Source of the DNA: Bacillota bacterium
GTDB lineage: Bacteria; Bacillota; Clostridia; Christensenellales; Christensenellaceae
Assembly (NCBI GenBank): GCA_023408315.1
Contig: JAEYKI010000001.1
Span: 124,001 to 188,000 of the forward strand
Direction: 5' to 3'
DNA: 64,000 nucleotides
Shown in pieces: positions 25,328 through 32,935 of the stretch. A model generated the notes under the pieces. That model saw only the letters and a list, made by a program, of their open reading frames with translations. It had not been told where the DNA came from and searched no databases. Made by a program: the position numbers and the translations under genes. Each line of letters begins with the position of its first letter. The stretch's first letter is position 1.

Positions 25328-27064
25328 TTACGATACGGTTTGCCCATCCCCGTTTTGTCCGCCGTCCCCGCGGTTGCCAAGGGCCGCCTCCAGCTCGCCG
25401 CAGGCCGCAATCAGTTCCTGCCTGTCCTTTCCGCGCATTGCTTTTTTTACCCTTTTCAGCGGTTCTTCCAGCAACGCCTTTTCTTCTTTGGCCAATTTTT
25501 TTATTACGCTTTCCGCCTGCAAAGCCAGTTGTTCAGCGCGGAACCGCACTGTTTCCTCTTCCTTTTGTCTGGCGTCTTCCGCGGCATACTGCTGCGCTTC
25601 GCGTATAGCCTTGTCAATATCCGCCTGGCTCATGTTGGTGGACGCGGTAATGGTAATCGTCTGCTCCTTTCCGGTGCCCAGGTCTTTTGCGGACACGTTT
25701 ACAATCCCGTTCACATCTATACTGAAGGTTACCTCTATTTGGGGCACGCCCCGCATAGCGGGCTTAATCCCGCCCAGCCGGAACTTGCCCAGCGCTTTGT
25801 TGTGCGCGGCAATCTCCCGCTCGCCCTGCAATACATGTACATCCACCGAGGTCTGGAAATTTGCCGCCGTGGAAAATATCTGGCTTTTTTGAATCGGCAG
25901 GGTGGTGTTTCTGTCTATAATTTTTGTAAAAATACCTCCCAGCGTTTCAATGCCAAGGGAGAGGGGCGTTACGTCCAGCAGCAGCAGGCTTTTCACCTCG
26001 CTGCACAGCACGCCGCCCTGAATGGCCGCGCCCATGGCCACGCATTCGTCCGGGTTCACGCCCCTGAAAGGCTCCTTGCCTGTAAACTTTTTAACAGCCT
26101 CCTGCACCGCCGGTATGCGCGAAGACCCGCCCACCAGCAGCACCTTGGAAATATCCGCGGCAGAGACCCGCGCGTCGCCCATGGCCTGCCGCACCGGCCC
26201 CATTGTCTGCTCCACCAGATGCGCGGTCAACTCGTTGAACTTGGCCCGGGCAAGAGGCATGTCCATATGTACCGCTTCCTTGCCTTTTGTGGCAATAAAC
26301 GGCAGGTTCACGGTTGTGGACGCCATTGCGGAAAGCTCTATTTTAGCCTTTTCCGCCGCCTCCCTCACCCGCTGGAGCGCGGCCGGGTCTTTGGAAAGGT
26401 CAATCCTGTGTTCACGCTTAAATTCACGCAGCAGGTAATCTATCACGCACTGGTCAAAGTCGTCTCCGCCCAGCTTGTTGTTGCCCGCCGTTGCCAGCAC
26501 CTCTATCACCTCGTTGCTGATCTCCAGAATGGATACGTCAAAAGTGCCGCCGCCCAGGTCGTACACCATTATTTTCTGCTCCGTTTCCTTATCTATGCCA
26601 CAGGCAAGCGCAGCCGCGGTTGGCTCGTTAATGATGCGCTGCACGTTCAATCCGGCAATCCGGCCCGCGTCCTTGGTCGCCTGTCGTTGCGAATCGGAGA
26701 AGTAAGCGGGAACCGTAATCACGGCTTCCGTCACCGCAAAGCCCAGGTAACTTTCCGCGTCCGCCTTCAGTTTTTGCAGCACCATCGCCGATATTTCCTG
26801 CGGCGTGTACACTTTCCCGTCTATTTTTATTCTATAGTCCGTCCCCATCTGGCGCTTTATGGAGCCAATTGTCCGCTCCGGGTTGGTGACCGCCTGGCGC
26901 TTTGCCACCTGCCCCACAAGCCTCTCGCCGGATTTGCTGAACGCCACCACAGAAGGCGTTGTGCGGTTTCCTTCAGAAGACGGTATCACCACCGGAGTCC
27001 CGCCTTCCATAACAGCCACGCAGGAATTTGTCGTTCCCAAATCTATACCAATGATCTTAGTCAT
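25328..27064 (-). CDS. dnaK: DnaK-type Hsp70 chaperone, short form
   Basis: A 578-residue Hsp70. The ATPase domain carries IGIDLGTTNS, DLGGGTFDVS and VGGSSRIPAV; the substrate-binding domain carries TPLSLGIETLGG and the linker LLLLDVTPL; the helical lid is shortened and ends GDGQTVS with no acidic DnaK tail. The main DnaK of Bacillota is about 610 residues. I chose ATG at 27064, after GGGAGGTTAGT, because IGIDLGTT must be at the N-terminus; the open frame to 27310 is spurious. It is not next to hrcA, grpE or zinc-finger dnaJ. It lies beyond a terminator from a two-component pair and a J-domain gene, so it may be a dedicated second Hsp70. Confidence 0.93.
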   Translation of the reverse strand: MTKIIGIDLGTTNSCVAVMEGGTPVVIPSSEGNRTTPSVVAFSKSGERLVGQVAKRQAVTNPERTIGSIKRQMGTDYRIKIDGKVYTPQEISAMVLQKLKADAESYLGFAVTEAVITVPAYFSDSQRQATKDAGRIAGLNVQRIINEPTAAALACGIDKETEQKIMVYDLGGGTFDVSILEISNEVIEVLATAGNNKLGGDDFDQCVIDYLLREFKREHRIDLSKDPAALQRVREAAEKAKIELSAMASTTVNLPFIATKGKEAVHMDMPLARAKFNELTAHLVEQTMGPVRQAMGDARVSAADISKVLLVGGSSRIPAVQEAVKKFTGKEPFRGVNPDECVAMGAAIQGGVLCSEVKSLLLLDVTPLSLGIETLGGIFTKIIDRNTTLPIQKSQIFSTAANFQTSVDVHVLQGEREIAAHNKALGKFRLGGIKPAMRGVPQIEVTFSIDVNGIVNVSAKDLGTGKEQTITITASTNMSQADIDKAIREAQQYAAEDARQKEEETVRFRAEQLALQAESVIKKLAKEEKALLEEPLKRVKKAMRGKDRQELIAACGELEAALGNRGDGGQNGDGQTVS

Positions 27065-27265
27065 ACTAACCTCCCGGAAATTTTCACGGAGCCGCAGCCT
27101 GTATATAAAGCGGCCGGAGTTGCCCGGCCAGTGCGATTGGGAAGCACGTCCGTGGAAGAAGAGTACGGACTTCCGGCCTGCCGCAATTCCGGCCGCGAAA
27201 TTTACTTGCTGCTGTTCCGTATATTTACTATAGCTTCCCTTTATGAACCATACATGAATTTTTAA

Positions 27266-27298
27266 ATAAAATAAAAGAACCTGTGACAAAGGCTCTTT
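27266..27298 (-). terminator. terminator after the histidine kinase gene
   Basis: On the minus strand AAAGAGCC pairs with GGTTCTTT (27291-27298 with 27274-27281, one G-U pair) and runs into TTTTATTTTATTT, 23 bases past the kinase stop codon. It separates the two-component operon from dnaK. Confidence 0.75.
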
Positions 27299-27320
27299 AC
27301 ACGATAACATAATTAACTTT

Positions 27321-28388
27321 TCAGCATTTTACCGGTTTCTTGTTCATTCTCAATATCATTGGAAGCCATACCGTCACCGCCGTCCCCTGTTCCGGCACGC
27401 TTTCAACGTCCACCTTGCCGCCATGCATTTCCACAATGCGTTTCACAATAGACATGCCAAGCCCGTTTCCTTCCCTTGCGTGCGAAGTATCTCCCTGGTA
27501 AAACTGGTCAAACACGCGCAACCTCGTCTCCTCGTTCATGCCAATGCCGCTATCCCGCACGGCAACGCAAACCGCATTGTCCATCAGCGACAAAAGAATC
27601 CGCACCTTTCCCTTTTCATAGGAATATTTAACGGCGTTGTCAATCAAATTAATCCACACCTGGGACAAAAGCTCCTCGTCTCCAAAATACTGCACGGCGG
27701 GCAGGCGGATATCAAATTCAATCTGCCTGGGGCTCCATTTTGGCTCCAGCAGCAAAACCGCCTGGCGTATCTGTTCGTCCAGCGGAAAACTTACCGGCCT
27801 TGCCTTTATCTCCTGGTTATCCAGTTTTGAAAGGCGGAGTATATTCGCCGTCATATTGGAGAGCTTTTCGCTTTCCCTTACAATCAGTTGCGCGTACTCC
27901 TTGCGCTCTTCTTCCGATACCCCGTCCTTTTCCAGAAGAACGGCGTATCCCTGTATCACCGCCAGCGGCGTTTTAAACTCGTGCGAAACATTGGATATAA
28001 ACTCTTTTTTCAAATATTCGTTGCCCTGCAACTCCTTGGCCATTAAATTAAAATTGCGCTGCAGGTCGCCAATCTCGTCCTTGCGGCGCGTCTCCTCTAT
28101 ACGGACGCTAAAGTTGCCGGAGGCAATCTCCTTTGTGGCGTTGGAGATAGACACAACAGGGCCAACCGCCCACTTGGAAACCACGCCAATGAACATCGCG
28201 GTAAAACCAACCAGATAAATGGGCGTCAGCACGTCTTTAAACGCAAACCCAAATACCAGCGCTTCCACAGGGTTGGTGCCCGGATACACCAGCAGGCGCA
28301 GGCACACGGCTAAAGCAATGGAAAGAAACGTTGCCACCGCCACCACCAGGTACAGGAGCAAAACAAACTTCCAGCGCAGCCTTATCAT
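27321..28388 (-). CDS. membrane sensor histidine kinase
   Basis: A 355-residue two-component sensor. Two membrane helices (about residues 8-32 and 50-75) enclose a very short external loop, so it probably senses the membrane or an intramembrane signal. A HAMP domain follows, then HisKA with the phospho-accepting His in NVSHEFKTPL near 137, and HATPase motifs NLIDNAVKYSY, DSGIGM and GNGLGMSIV. Its start overlaps the response regulator stop by four bases, so the pair is translationally coupled. The J-domain and DUF5685-like genes lie upstream in the same run. Confidence 0.93.
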   Translation of the reverse strand: MIRLRWKFVLLLYLVVAVATFLSIALAVCLRLLVYPGTNPVEALVFGFAFKDVLTPIYLVGFTAMFIGVVSKWAVGPVVSISNATKEIASGNFSVRIEETRRKDEIGDLQRNFNLMAKELQGNEYLKKEFISNVSHEFKTPLAVIQGYAVLLEKDGVSEEERKEYAQLIVRESEKLSNMTANILRLSKLDNQEIKARPVSFPLDEQIRQAVLLLEPKWSPRQIEFDIRLPAVQYFGDEELLSQVWINLIDNAVKYSYEKGKVRILLSLMDNAVCVAVRDSGIGMNEETRLRVFDQFYQGDTSHAREGNGLGMSIVKRIVEMHGGKVDVESVPEQGTAVTVWLPMILRMNKKPVKC

Positions 28389-29056
28389 TTCATCACCGCC
28401 CGGTATCCCAGCCCACGAACGGTTTGTATATCAAAAGCAGGCACTTCCTCCAGTTTTTCGCGCAGCCGCTTGATGTGCACGTCCACCGTGCGCGGGTCCG
28501 CCTCGCAGTCGTATCCCCAAACTTCATCCATCAGCATCTGCCTGGTAAATATTTTGTTGGGGTAACACAGCAGCTTGTGCAGCAAAAAGAATTCTTTTTG
28601 GCGCAGGCCCACTTTCCGGTCCCCGTATGTAACCAGCATTGTTTCCTCGTCCAGCGTACAATCTCCCACACGCAGCACGTTTTTACCGGATATATTGGAA
28701 CGCCTGAGCAAAGCCTCCACGCGCAGGAGCATCTCGTCCATATCAATGGGCTTCACCATATAATCGTCCGCTCCCCTTTTAAATCCCGCGCGTTTGTCTT
28801 CCAGCGTTTCCTTTGCCGTCACTATCAAAATGGGAAGCGTATATTTAGCCCCGCGCAGCTCTCCGGTCAGCTCATACCCGTCCATCAGTGGCATCATAAT
28901 ATCCAGAACCATCAGGTCCACCTGTTGGCGCTCAAGCACATCCAGCGCCTCCAGGCCGTTGCCCGCCTCAAGTACCCCGTATCCCGCTTTTTTCAGGTGT
29001 ATACACATCAGTTTGCGCAAGCTCTCATTGTCTTCCACCACCAACAGCGTAACCAT
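28385..29056 (-). CDS. OmpR-family response regulator
   Basis: A 223-residue regulator with a receiver domain (acidic pocket VEDNE at 6-10, phospho-acceptor Asp in VLDIMMPLMDG near 51, Lys in KPIDMDEM near 102) and a C-terminal winged helix ending in VRGLGYRAV. It partners the histidine kinase at 27321. It starts 22 bases after the J-domain gene ends, suggesting the kinase-regulator pair is part of an operon that begins with the zinc-ribbon gene at 31048. Its targets may include dnaK, but no site is identified. Confidence 0.93.
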   Translation of the reverse strand: MVTLLVVEDNESLRKLMCIHLKKAGYGVLEAGNGLEALDVLERQQVDLMVLDIMMPLMDGYELTGELRGAKYTLPILIVTAKETLEDKRAGFKRGADDYMVKPIDMDEMLLRVEALLRRSNISGKNVLRVGDCTLDEETMLVTYGDRKVGLRQKEFFLLHKLLCYPNKIFTRQMLMDEVWGYDCEADPRTVDVHIKRLREKLEEVPAFDIQTVRGLGYRAVMK

Positions 29057-29078
29057 TCAGGCGCCTCCTTCCATCTTT

Positions 29079-29768
29079 CTATCTGCAAAAATAGCACATC
29101 ATTTGCGCCAGGCAAAGCCCCGCGCAGCACAGGCCATACTGAATATTCGGCGCTCTGTATTGCCTGCCCGCGGCTTCGTAGGCATGTCCGGGATCTTCCA
29201 ACTGGCTCAGCAGCCTGCGGTATTCCATGTTGTTCGGGTCCATGGCAACCGCCTGCCGCGCGTTTACCAGCGCTTCCGCCCGGTTCCCCAGCCCTGCGTT
29301 TGCCAACGCGCTGTAAAAATACCAGCGCGCGCCCCGTTCCTGAATACCGCCCAGCACATTGAGCGCTTCCCCATAGTTTCCGCTGCTGATATACTGGTAC
29401 GCCGCGCGCATGTACGGCGAATCGTTCGCTCCTCCGTTCTGCCCGGCCCGGCTCCATCCCCCAAACCCAAACGGATCAAAGCCGTCTTCAAACGGATTGG
29501 AAGAGCCGTATCCCTGGCCATAAGAATTCTGCCCCCCGTAGCCGTAAGAGCCCTGGTTTTGCCCCTGCCCGCTTCCGGCAGAATAATAGCTTTTTCCGTT
29601 GATAATCTGGTCATAAGCGGCGTTTGCCTCTTTCATTTTTTGCTCGGCCGCCTTATCCCCCGGGTTTGCGTCCGGGTGGTACCGTTTCGCCAGTTTGCGG
29701 TATGCTTTTTTTACTTCTTCGTTTGAGGCGTTTGGAGAAACGCCCAGAACGCTATATGGATCCGTCAT
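29079..29768 (-). CDS. J-domain co-chaperone with TPR-like region and Cys-rich tail
   Basis: A 229-residue protein. The J domain spans residues 1-60 and carries the essential HPD in KRYHPDANPG, so it should stimulate an Hsp70 ATPase. A Gly/Gln/Tyr/Ser-rich linker follows (about 63-110), then a TPR-like helical region (ISSGNYGEALNVL to MDPNNMEYRRLL), and a short C-terminal tail with five Cys (CCAGLCLAQMMCYFC). It lacks the zinc-finger and substrate-binding domains of DnaJ, making it a class III J protein. ATG at 29768 overlaps the end of the upstream gene by 17 bases. The short DnaK at 25328 is its likely partner. Confidence 0.88.
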   Translation of the reverse strand: MTDPYSVLGVSPNASNEEVKKAYRKLAKRYHPDANPGDKAAEQKMKEANAAYDQIINGKSYYSAGSGQGQNQGSYGYGGQNSYGQGYGSSNPFEDGFDPFGFGGWSRAGQNGGANDSPYMRAAYQYISSGNYGEALNVLGGIQERGARWYFYSALANAGLGNRAEALVNARQAVAMDPNNMEYRRLLSQLEDPGHAYEAAGRQYRAPNIQYGLCCAGLCLAQMMCYFCR

Positions 29769-30630
29769 CCGCCAATAAATCCTTTCCGCTGCCCGTTTCT
29801 TTTGTTTCCGCGTGGTCCGAGGGGCAGCAGGCCAAATACCTTGTCCAAACGCCCGAATACAGTATGTTCCGCAATATGTCCGCATCCTGCACCAGGGGCA
29901 GTTTTTCAAATTCCATAGTGCACTCGGCTATATGCATTCTTAAAATATCCTTCATGTATTTGTCAAACCCCGGCCGTCCATACAGCAGGCCCAAAGGGTT
30001 GTATTTGCCTTTTTTAACGTCCCGCCGCACATCCTCATAAGCGTCCATCACATATATAAAACGGCCCAGCGCAGCCGCCGTCCTGCGCAGGACGGGAGAC
30101 CACCGGTCCTCCTCATACACAAACAGTTCTGCCATAATGTTGCCAAAGCTGTTGGCCGCAGCGTCCAGGCTGCAATTGTTTTCTGCCTCCAGTTGCCCCA
30201 GCACGCGCAAGCCTTCCGCAATTGTACTGCATTGCCTGGGATATTGTTTCTCCAGGGCCGCATATTTCTTTTTAAGCAATGCGGCTTCCGCATATTTAAC
30301 AATGTTTTTATCGTCTTTCCAGTCGTCCATGCAGTTGTGGTATGCCAGCGCAACGTTCATGTCCGCGGCATATGCGGTAATGCGGTTTTCCCAGTAAGGG
30401 TGCGTTTTTACGGGATGCACGGCGCACCGCTCCCTGCCCTCCCGCGTATCCGGCTCATACAGGGATGTCAGAAGCAGCACCAAAAACGTCATGTCATAAT
30501 TAAGCGTGATGCGCCCCGCGTATCCGCACCTTGCATGCAGCGTTTTGCACAGCCCGCAATAGCAGGCCGCGTAACGTTCCAACTGTTCTTTTGCCAGTTC
30601 ATCCTTATTTGCCAGCACATATCCAAACAT
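29752..30630 (-). CDS. DUF5685-like helical protein with two Asp-rich motifs
   Basis: A 292-residue protein that I recognise as resembling the DUF5685 group of Clostridia, with no assigned function. The N-terminus carries a Cys cluster (CYCGLCKTLHARC, near 23-35). Two Asp-rich motifs are spaced like those of all-helical prenyl-diphosphate and squalene synthases: DDWKDD near 101 and MDAYEDVRRD near 195. The rest looks fully helical and no signal peptide is seen. It is translationally coupled to the J-domain gene (17-base overlap) and follows the zinc-ribbon gene by 13 bases, so the three are probably one functional set. Enzymatic activity is not demonstrated. Confidence 0.75.
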   Translation of the reverse strand: MFGYVLANKDELAKEQLERYAACYCGLCKTLHARCGYAGRITLNYDMTFLVLLLTSLYEPDTREGRERCAVHPVKTHPYWENRITAYAADMNVALAYHNCMDDWKDDKNIVKYAEAALLKKKYAALEKQYPRQCSTIAEGLRVLGQLEAENNCSLDAAANSFGNIMAELFVYEEDRWSPVLRRTAAALGRFIYVMDAYEDVRRDVKKGKYNPLGLLYGRPGFDKYMKDILRMHIAECTMEFEKLPLVQDADILRNILYSGVWTRYLACCPSDHAETKETGSGKDLLADDGSI

Positions 30631-30643
30631 AGCACATTTCCCG

Positions 30644-31048
30644 TCAGGTGTTTTTTATAAAAGAGTGGCTGCATTTTGGGCAGGTGATGCGGATCTTGCC
30701 CTTGCCGCGCGGCACCCGCACGGTAACGCCGCATTGCGGGCACTTATAGAAGCGGAATGTTTTCCCTTGCTTCCATCTGCTCTTTATCTGCCCAAACCAG
30801 CCCGTCACTTTATATTTCATGTTCAAATACTTCACGTTTTCCCGCTGCCTGTCGCCAGTCCGCTTGGAAAACATCCTGTAATAAGAATAAACCAGGCAGG
30901 CAAGAGCAAAAGCGGTTAGCACATTTCCTATGGTATTGCGCACAATCATGCCCGCAATCAGCAATGCCACACTCACAATTGCAAGAAATCTTCCAAACTG
31001 GTCCGATCCGTACCTTCCGGCCATCCATTGACTAAACTTTCGTCCCAT
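30644..31048 (-). CDS. membrane protein with C-terminal zinc ribbon
   Basis: A 134-residue protein with two hydrophobic segments (about 20-37 and 42-58), a basic stretch, then a zinc ribbon of the CPQCG-CPKC type in the last 30 residues. Two membrane helices would place the zinc ribbon in the cytoplasm. ATG at 31048 follows GAGG. It is the first gene of the run leading to DUF5685, the J-domain protein and the two-component pair. It could recruit the J protein or a client to the membrane; that is an inference. Confidence 0.78.
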   Translation of the reverse strand: MGRKFSQWMAGRYGSDQFGRFLAIVSVALLIAGMIVRNTIGNVLTAFALACLVYSYYRMFSKRTGDRQRENVKYLNMKYKVTGWFGQIKSRWKQGKTFRFYKCPQCGVTVRVPRGKGKIRITCPKCSHSFIKNT

Positions 31049-31111
31049 TCCATTTACCTCTAAAGTTTATTTCGCGCAACTATTCAACATTATTTTTAGC
31101 TTTGTTTTATC

Positions 31112-31140
31112 ATATTATCACTTTATGAACCGAATGTGAA
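31112..31140 (-). promoter_or_regulatory. promoter of the zinc-ribbon/J-domain operon
   Basis: On the minus strand TTCACA (31135-31140), a 17-base spacer and TAATAT (31112-31117), about 60 bases before the zinc-ribbon start codon. No CIRCE-type repeat (HrcA operator) is visible here. Confidence 0.5.
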
Positions 31141-31219
31141 CTTATTTCTTTGCATGCCGCAAATATATTCATTTAAAAAATAAGAAATTGCGAAGAGTCA
31201 ATTTTTACCCCATGGTTTT

Positions 31220-31495
31220 TTAATAAGATTTAAAAAATGATTTTAAAAAAAGAGCAGCGCAAATCTGTGCAGCAATAATAAAAGGAACTCCAATGGTAAA
31301 ACGTTTATGCAGGGTTTTATGGCGGAACGCGTAAATACCCAGAAGCACGCCAATGCTTCCACCCATCCATGCAACTGCAAAAAGGCTTCTCTCCCTTATA
31401 CGCGGTTGTGATTTTCTGGCCTTATTCTTGTCCACAGCCATCATCAAAAACCCCGCCAGGTTTATTGCCGCCAAATAACAATAAAGAAAAACCAC
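31220..31495 (-). CDS. small DUF1294-type membrane protein
   Basis: A 91-residue hydrophobic protein of the DUF1294 type. It has an N-terminal membrane helix, the basic loop MAVDKNKARKSQPRIRER typical of the family, a second helix around GGSIGVLLGIYAF and a third near the C-terminus. I chose GTG at 31495 because AAGGAGG lies five bases before it; the ATG at 31531 has no Shine-Dalgarno. It is unlinked to its neighbours. The function of the family is unknown. Confidence 0.75.
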   Translation of the reverse strand: MVFLYCYLAAINLAGFLMMAVDKNKARKSQPRIRERSLFAVAWMGGSIGVLLGIYAFRHKTLHKRFTIGVPFIIAAQICAALFLKSFFKSY

Positions 31496-31632
31496 GCCAT
31501 CCTCCTTGCGGTTTTCTGATAAATGTACCATGCAGCGGGCGGTGTGTCAACATGCAAGCCAATCAATCTCTATCTGAATTTTACAAAAAATGATTTAAGG
31601 TAAAACGCAATCAATATTTACACCCCCTGCCT

Positions 31633-31664
31633 AAAAAGGCCGGAAGCGCAACACACCCCGGCCC
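31633..31664 (-). terminator. terminator of the GH31 locus
   Basis: On the minus strand GGCCGG pairs with CCGGCC (31658-31663 with 31638-31643) and is followed by five Ts. It lies about 75 bases after the stop of the UroD-like gene. Confidence 0.75.
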
Positions 31665-31737
31665 ATCGCTGGTCATATATCATGCAGCCCCGTTTGGCCC
31701 GGGGAATCACACCCGCGCTCAACAGGGTTCCTGGCGG

Positions 31738-32922
31738 TTACTTAAAACTGCCTTCAATATCGCTCCAGTTTTTTTCCGCGTATCCAATCAGCTTTTCGGC
31801 GTCCCACATAGACATTTCCGGAAAGTGCATAAACAACGCCTGCGAACCGTACCGCTTCACAAGTTTGTCCACATTGCAAATCCACTCGTCAACCCCGCCG
31901 GAATACACCTTAACCCAAAGCGACTTTCCAGCCGCGCGCGCCTTGTCGTAAATAGCGTACCAGTCTTCCAGCGTGCCGTCCGGCCCGTAATCGCCGCTGG
32001 TCCACTGCAGAGCGTCTATCTCGTCTATCTCCATCAATGCGTCCATATGCCGGATGCTGTCCGCGCCGTCCAGGTGATACAAAACCGTATCCAGCTTTTG
32101 GGCCTGTTCGCGCAAAGAGGGCTGGATATACGCCCTAAAATCAGCAGGCGACATCATTGCGGAAAAATCGCACTGGAGTTTTGCCAGCTTGCCGGGACCC
32201 CATATCTGGAACACGGTGTAGCACGATCCGCCGTCGGACGCATTTTTTACGTGTTCATAAAACCGGTCGTAATACTCAAAATAAATGGAATTAATCTGGC
32301 CAATGCGTTTTTCAATTTCGTCCGGGTCGTCTATCAGGTCATAAATGATGTCCTGCGTGCCCCGCAGAGAAGCCAGCACGTCCATGTTTTCCATAATGTC
32401 CGGCATGCCGATGTAAAAATCTTCTCCCGCCAGCCGGCGCACATCTTCCGCCAGCCGGATGTGTTTCTGCCACCAGCTATTCCGCGCGTCAAACTTAAGC
32501 GGCGGCAGGGAAGCCCAGTCCTCCACACAATGCTCAAACCATACGGTATCGTCGTTAAAAACTATGTTTGCGCCCAAATACCCGGCCATGGAGCCCGGCC
32601 CAAAGTCTATGTTAATGTTGGGGAAGCTCTCCGCCAAAAACACATGGTTCCGGCAGAAATGGCGGTATCTTGCCACCATCCTTTCCGCGTTCCGGTACTT
32701 GTCCTCCATATCGCGGTACATCAGTTCCTGCGGCAGCAGGTAATCTGTTCCCTGGCAAAACTGCTCGCAGCCTTTTACACCCGCCTGTCTGGCCCTCTGC
32801 CATTCCTGTTCGCTTTCAGGGGAACGTGCAATCACGCACATCAGCGGCCTGCCCGTATTCCGCCTCTTCCAATACCGCTCCCATTTTGTTTTTGCCTGCT
32901 CCCAATCCGGTTTATATTGCAT
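31738..32922 (-). CDS. uroporphyrinogen decarboxylase-like protein in a glycan locus
   Basis: A 394-residue protein of the UroD/methyltransferase-like TIM-barrel superfamily, by overall pattern: the N-terminal RWERYWKRRN-type helix, PNINIDFGPGSMAGYLGA, and the late QWTSGDYGPDG and VYSGGV segments. It lacks the N-terminal Arg-rich coproporphyrinogen-binding motif of true HemE and is not near haem genes. It begins 13 bases after the GH31 gene, as the last gene of the glycan operon, so it probably acts in sugar or methoxy/glycoside metabolism. The reaction is unknown; no corrinoid protein gene is close. Confidence 0.72.
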   Translation of the reverse strand: MQYKPDWEQAKTKWERYWKRRNTGRPLMCVIARSPESEQEWQRARQAGVKGCEQFCQGTDYLLPQELMYRDMEDKYRNAERMVARYRHFCRNHVFLAESFPNINIDFGPGSMAGYLGANIVFNDDTVWFEHCVEDWASLPPLKFDARNSWWQKHIRLAEDVRRLAGEDFYIGMPDIMENMDVLASLRGTQDIIYDLIDDPDEIEKRIGQINSIYFEYYDRFYEHVKNASDGGSCYTVFQIWGPGKLAKLQCDFSAMMSPADFRAYIQPSLREQAQKLDTVLYHLDGADSIRHMDALMEIDEIDALQWTSGDYGPDGTLEDWYAIYDKARAAGKSLWVKVYSGGVDEWICNVDKLVKRYGSQALFMHFPEMSMWDAEKLIGYAEKNWSDIEGSFK

Positions 32923-32935
32923 TTGCGCATCTCCC

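Noticed and set aside
27065..27310. N-terminal extension of DnaK
   Set aside because: Hsp70 begins with the IGIDLGTTNS strand, and a good Shine-Dalgarno precedes ATG 27064; the extra 82 codons are the untranslated leader.
29752..30630. Reading the DUF5685-like protein as a true squalene/phytoene synthase
   Set aside because: Only the Asp-rich motifs suggest this; the rest does not show the family's other signatures, so it is kept as a hypothesis only.
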